Part shown: piece by piece, positions 60,468-64,000 of the stretch
Numbering within the stretch: the first letter of the stretch is position 1
Layout of the letters: each line of letters begins with the position of its first letter
Assembly (NCBI GenBank): GCA_027922465.2
Contig: BQMF02000199.1
Span: 372,001 to 436,000, forward strand
DNA from: Turritopsis dohrnii
Taxonomy: Eukaryota; Cnidaria; Hydrozoa; Anthoathecata; Oceaniidae
Direction of reading: 5' to 3'
DNA length: 64,000 bases
The notes under the pieces: model-generated
Database searches by the model: none
The model's input: only the letters and a program-made list of their open reading frames with translations
Told to the model about the DNA's origin: nothing
Position numbers and translations under genes: made by a program

Positions 60468-61480
60468 ATGGCTATAAATATTGACGGCTTGAAATTGGAG
60501 AAATTATGATAGCAGAATTGTCTCTCTCTCCAAGGAGCTCTTCTTTGAGAACAAGTAAAGAGGGCTCAAGGCATGGAAAATAGAGTTTTCTAGCTAAAAT
60601 CTATTAGTCAAGACCTTAATCTATCCGCTGACCAAATTTGAAGTCGATCTGAGTTCTATAACTAGAGATATAGACTAAGAAGCATTGCTAAGGCCGTTGT
60701 CAAGGCGGTGGAACCTAAATATGTAACACAAAAAGAGGCAAAAAGTGAGAATTTGGAAAATTTTATCGGAAAAAAAATTACCCCTTCGGAAAGTATATAG
60801 AATAAGCTATTTTTTACAGCAATATGAAAATTTTCAATTTTTTTCAAAATTTGGGTTTTTTTACAGGGTTACCACCTTAATGCTATTACAAGACGATGCC
60901 AGATTACAGAACCCTCAAATACGCGAAGAAACAAAGAACGAATGAATCTACAATGGACAATTCCTGCAAATTAGATACGGACACATACCTTATAATGCTT
61001 TATAATTCCTTATAATGCCATCGACGGACAATATCGGGGTAGAGGTACTGATTTATCAGATGTTTTTTCAACCTTTTTTTTACAAAAAAAAGATCTCCTT
61101 CTAGTGTTTAACTAAAACTAAAAGGAGGTTACTTAGATTTGATCTTCGAAAAAAGTTTAACAGACGTTTCACCTATTACTAGTTATTTGGTAATCTTTGG
61201 AAACACATTTTAAAAACATTTCCAAATTATGCAATTTTGTCACGCTCTGAATCCTTCAAGCCATGCGACGTTTTATTACTGTAGCAGCGTAAGCGATTAC
61301 CGTATTAAAACACCTTCGGCTTACTCCTAATGCTACTACTACTCCCCTGGCCGAAACGGCAATTAGCCTACGTTTAACAGTCAGCGAGACTTTGCGCAGA
61401 AAATTGTATAAATTCTCACATAGGAATGCAGCCTAAATATTTTCGAAGGTTTTATCAAATGCAAGCATTCTAAAAATTGA
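60468..61480. other. no gene recognised
   Basis: AT-rich in its first half; 61240-61440 is more GC-balanced, with repeated 'gctactactact'-type triplets, but no RNA gene could be folded by eye. Confidence 0.35.
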
Positions 61481-61645
61481 GGCGCTGTAGTGTAGTGGTA
61501 ATGATCCCGGCCTTTGGTGCGGGAGATCGGTGTTCGATTCCCCCTAGCAGCGATTCGCTTGGCAAGTGAATGTACCTTTGCCCGGGTTAACCCAAGCCAT
61601 GTGAGGGAAATTTATGGAACGCCGTAGCTGCCAAAAGTGACATTT
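61481..61645 (+). mobile_element. tRNA-derived SINE
   Basis: 61481-61552 looks like a tRNA: CGCTG pairs with CAGCG at the ends, a box A-like TAGTGTAGTGG and a box B-like TGTTCGATTCC. The anticodon arm has an 18-base stem-loop (CCCGG..GCGGG) that is one base too long, and the T-stem is mismatched, so it is not a working tRNA gene. The following 'gcccgggttaacccaagccatgtgaggg..' to 'gctgcagtcgtct' is a non-tRNA SINE body. No tail or target duplication could be fixed. Confidence 0.65.
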
Positions 61646-61844
61646 TGCTGCAGTCGTCTTCAGAAAAGGGAAGTGTTCTCAGACTTCAATGCAAGTACTA
61701 CAAAAGATTAAGTGATGTTTTCACACTGCCAACTAAATACTTCAATTGTTTTGGTGTTTATGTTATATTGCTTTCTCCAAAGCCAAATGTTGTAGTGATA
61801 AAACAACACAGACTTGTAAGTAAATCTTTCAGCGTGGTATCTAA

Positions 61845-62020
61845 ACGATTACGATGTAGTACCCATATGTTATTACGATGTAGATAAACTGTTACGATGT
61901 AGATAAACTGTTACGATGTAGATAAGTTATTACGATGTCGATAAACTGTTACGATGTAGATGTGTTATTACGATGTAGATAAACTGTTACGATGTAGATA
62001 TGTTATGACGATGTAATAAA
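61845..62020 (+). repeat. tandem repeat, about 19-bp unit, eight to nine copies
   Basis: Units of the type tgttacgatgtagataaac with variants (gatgtcgataaac, gatgtagatatg) follow directly after the SINE neighbourhood. Non-coding. Confidence 0.85.
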
Positions 62021-62631
62021 CCCCTCTGAACAATATGAAATGTTGTGCGGGCGCGAAATCATTCACACCAAGCTACGAATTTTCGATTGATTCGCTATCT
62101 AATGGTAGAGAAACGGGAATTTTTGAGGAACCTGTTTCAGATACAAACTTTTTTAGATTTATTTATTTGCAATCAATTAAAAACTACACGCCATGTGTCG
62201 GCACGATACGGACTGTGTATACAAATTTAATTGGAACGAATTTCAAGCGACCCGCATGACGGAAATCGGCGGCCTATTGATGAATTACAAACTCTTTCCA
62301 ACTTCTTCAACTTAGAGCGCAGAACTGATGGAAAACAAACTATTTTTTTCTTCATAAAATATCTCTTCCTCACAATTCTACAAGGAATAAAAACTGAATG
62401 TATAACGTGAATAATATAAAGATGAATGACGAAAATCCCACAAGATTCGGTCGATTAATTTCCAAGGGGTTAAACACAGGGCAAACTTTGTGTATTCTTG
62501 TAGATTTTTATTCACAGAATGAAAGGAACCGAAGAAGTCTATTAGACAGTGATCGCAACGCAACAAAAAAAGATAAAAAAGACCATTTGTCATAAAAAGA
62601 TGTAAATCTCAATGCCTTATTATACATTTCA
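62021..62631. other. 3' flank of the HECT gene; no gene recognised
   Basis: Short frames on both strands lack any recognisable domain. Probably the 3' untranslated and downstream region of the HECT gene. Confidence 0.4.
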
Positions 62632-64000
62632 TTACTTCAACCCAAAATAGGTATTAGCAAATGCCAAATCATACCACTGAAACAAATTATCTCTTGGTGG
62701 CAATGGCTGTTCTATTGTAGGACGAGGCAGCATTAATCTATTGATACACGTATTCGCCCGAGGAGTGAATCCGTAGGAAGAGTTTTCAAAAGGTTCAACA
62801 AAAGAAATTGAAGGCGCCAAAACAAAACCCAGTGGCGGTTCTTCATCAGCGCATGTGCAAAATGCTAAAACAGAGCCTAAATTGATTGAACCACGCCTCC
62901 CACCTAAAAAAGAGTCAGGAATTTGATGATAATTTTTATTTCAAAATAACATATCAATCCAATAAACTTCTTACTTACTGGCAGCTTCTCTTAAGTAGCG
63001 TACAAATTCCGCGAAAACAGTGTTTTGTAGCACTCTCACGTTTGTGCCTTCCTCTGCAAATACAGGTTTAAGTAAATGTATGATTCTTTTTAAAGTCAAT
63101 GTTTCACTATCGTTACGACGGAACAAGTGAAGCAAAACTGGAAATGACTGTAGCATCTACAAATACAACGTAGTTATATGTATATGAAACAGTATATGAA
63201 ACCGTTAAAAACATATGGGATTTAAGATCACAAAACATACATTATCTACACTGAAATACGAGATAATATTGACAAAATGTTGAGGCCGATACTCTACCTG
63301 ATAAATCCCCATAACTTTAAAGCCTTTTCTAAGTTGTAACAAACAAGGATTAATATCAATTTCATTTGCACTAAATATCAGCTCCAATGTACTTTCATCA
63401 AAGAATTGAGGAAATGGACCATTTTGAAGTATGCTATAACCTGAAAAAAGAAATGATGTTCAGTAACAGTGGGGAATTAATTAACAAAAATAATTTCCTA
63501 ATCAGGTCTACAAAGAAAGTTAAGAAAATTTAAATGTTGTTAGATGTTTTTCATTTAAAGGAGAAACCGGACTTACCAAATAATACACCAACATAGCAAT
63601 AATCGGGAGCCAAATCTTCAACAAGTTGGGCAAAATATTTTTCCTTCATTTCGTTCATCATTATGCGAAAAAATTCTTTCCGAGGACCGCCAAAATCATC
63701 AGCCACCTGCCACAGATAATAACATAATGATGAAAACAATTATATTAAAGATTTGTGCATTTCAATTTCCAAAACAAAATCTTTCAACATTCTAAAAGGA
63801 GTTAAATATAATAAGGTCTACCTCTCCATAAAATTGAATCTCAAGTGTTACCATCTTATCTATAGCTTCATCATTTACTAACTCCCTGATTTCCTCCATT
63901 CCAGATTTTAAGTATTTATTCCTATCAATCATTAGTAATGTTGTTTCGCCATCCACAAAGCTATTTGGATTGTCAACTTCCAAGGGGCGCCCAGTAATTA
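62632..64000 (-). CDS. HECT-type E3 ubiquitin ligase, last five exons
   Basis: Exons 64000-63822, 63706-63577, 63440-63298, 63156-62979 and 62903-62632 join in phase with GT..AG sites and no lesion. The first visible part (NSFVDGETTLLMIDRNKYLK) leads into the N-lobe (DDFGGPRKEFFRIMMNEMKE, YSILQNGPFPQFF), then the linker (KPVFAEEGTNVRVLQN) and C-lobe. The C-lobe ends SSYGFTPRANTCINRLMLPR, with the catalytic cysteine in NTC, and the tail YDLAFANTYFGLK before TAA. HECT ligases pass ubiquitin through this cysteine to substrates. The N-terminal part that would choose the substrate lies beyond the window. The related broken copy at 4341-5045 suggests that this gene family has spread by duplication or on mobile elements. 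Confidence 0.9.

Noticed and set aside
58225..60880. Terminal inverted repeats of the Mutator-like element (TTAAGGTG-type)
   Set aside because: Only about ten loosely matching bases and no 9-bp target duplication.
61481..61552. Functional tRNA gene
   Set aside because: Anticodon stem-loop is one base too long and the T-stem has mismatches; a SINE body follows.

Overview
The window is eukaryotic and AT-rich, with spliced genes (GT..AG introns of about 80 to 650 bp) and dense transposable elements (TEs). The TE spectrum includes pogo, P, hAT, BEL, Mag-type Ty3/gypsy, Penelope, a non-LTR retrotransposon, Helitron, Mutator-like, a SWIM/YqaJ gene and a tRNA-derived SINE. Together with the AT content this points to an invertebrate animal. 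I suspect a cnidarian, possibly a hydrozoan, but nothing seen here proves that. No bacterial-type operon, CRISPR array or rRNA gene is visible.

Layout. 1-3069 (+): ten-exon pogo-type DDE transposase gene ending in a PHD finger, with no lesion in the part visible. 4341-5045 (+): broken HECT ubiquitin-ligase fragment, followed by an 855-bp element with 15-bp inverted repeats and TTAA target duplication. 6333-8183 (-): BEL/Pao gag remnant. 8.9-12.6 kb: no gene seen. 12.6-14.0 kb (-): two-exon BEN-domain gene with a stop codon inside the BEN domain. 15.1-17.2 kb (+): DDE transposase pseudogene. 17438-35573: an 18.1-kb unit bounded by 16-bp terminal inverted repeats (TIRs) and a 6-bp target duplication. 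It holds a Penelope 3' end with a candidate hammerhead ribozyme, a P-element-like transposase split by 9.2 kb of other DNA, two tandem-repeat arrays, a small gene with an N-myristoylation signature, two multi-exon reverse-strand genes of unknown function and a hAT-like fragment.

35.7-36.7 kb: hAT-type MITE. 38.0-42.35 kb: dispersed repeat plus a tandem array of about 1-kb units. 42369-46812: complete Mag-type retrotransposon with identical 76-bp long terminal repeats (LTRs) and a 5-bp target duplication, a very young insertion carrying one frameshift. 46.8-49.8 kb: copies of the same dispersed repeat, one of them the retrotransposon's target. 50.4-55.1 kb: non-LTR reverse transcriptase remnant and a dead Helitron, head to head. 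55.2-60.5 kb (-): SWIM/YqaJ nuclease pseudogene and a Mutator-like transposase pseudogene. 61.5 kb: tRNA-derived SINE. 62632-64000 (-): the last five exons of an intact HECT E3 ligase gene, related to the broken copy at 4.3-5.0 kb.

The window therefore reads as a transposon graveyard between at most a few live genes. The best candidates for function are the pogo-PHD gene, the HECT gene, the Mag-type element, the zinc-finger/unknown gene at 33.2-35.1 kb and the small myristoylation-motif gene at 23.6-24.2 kb.
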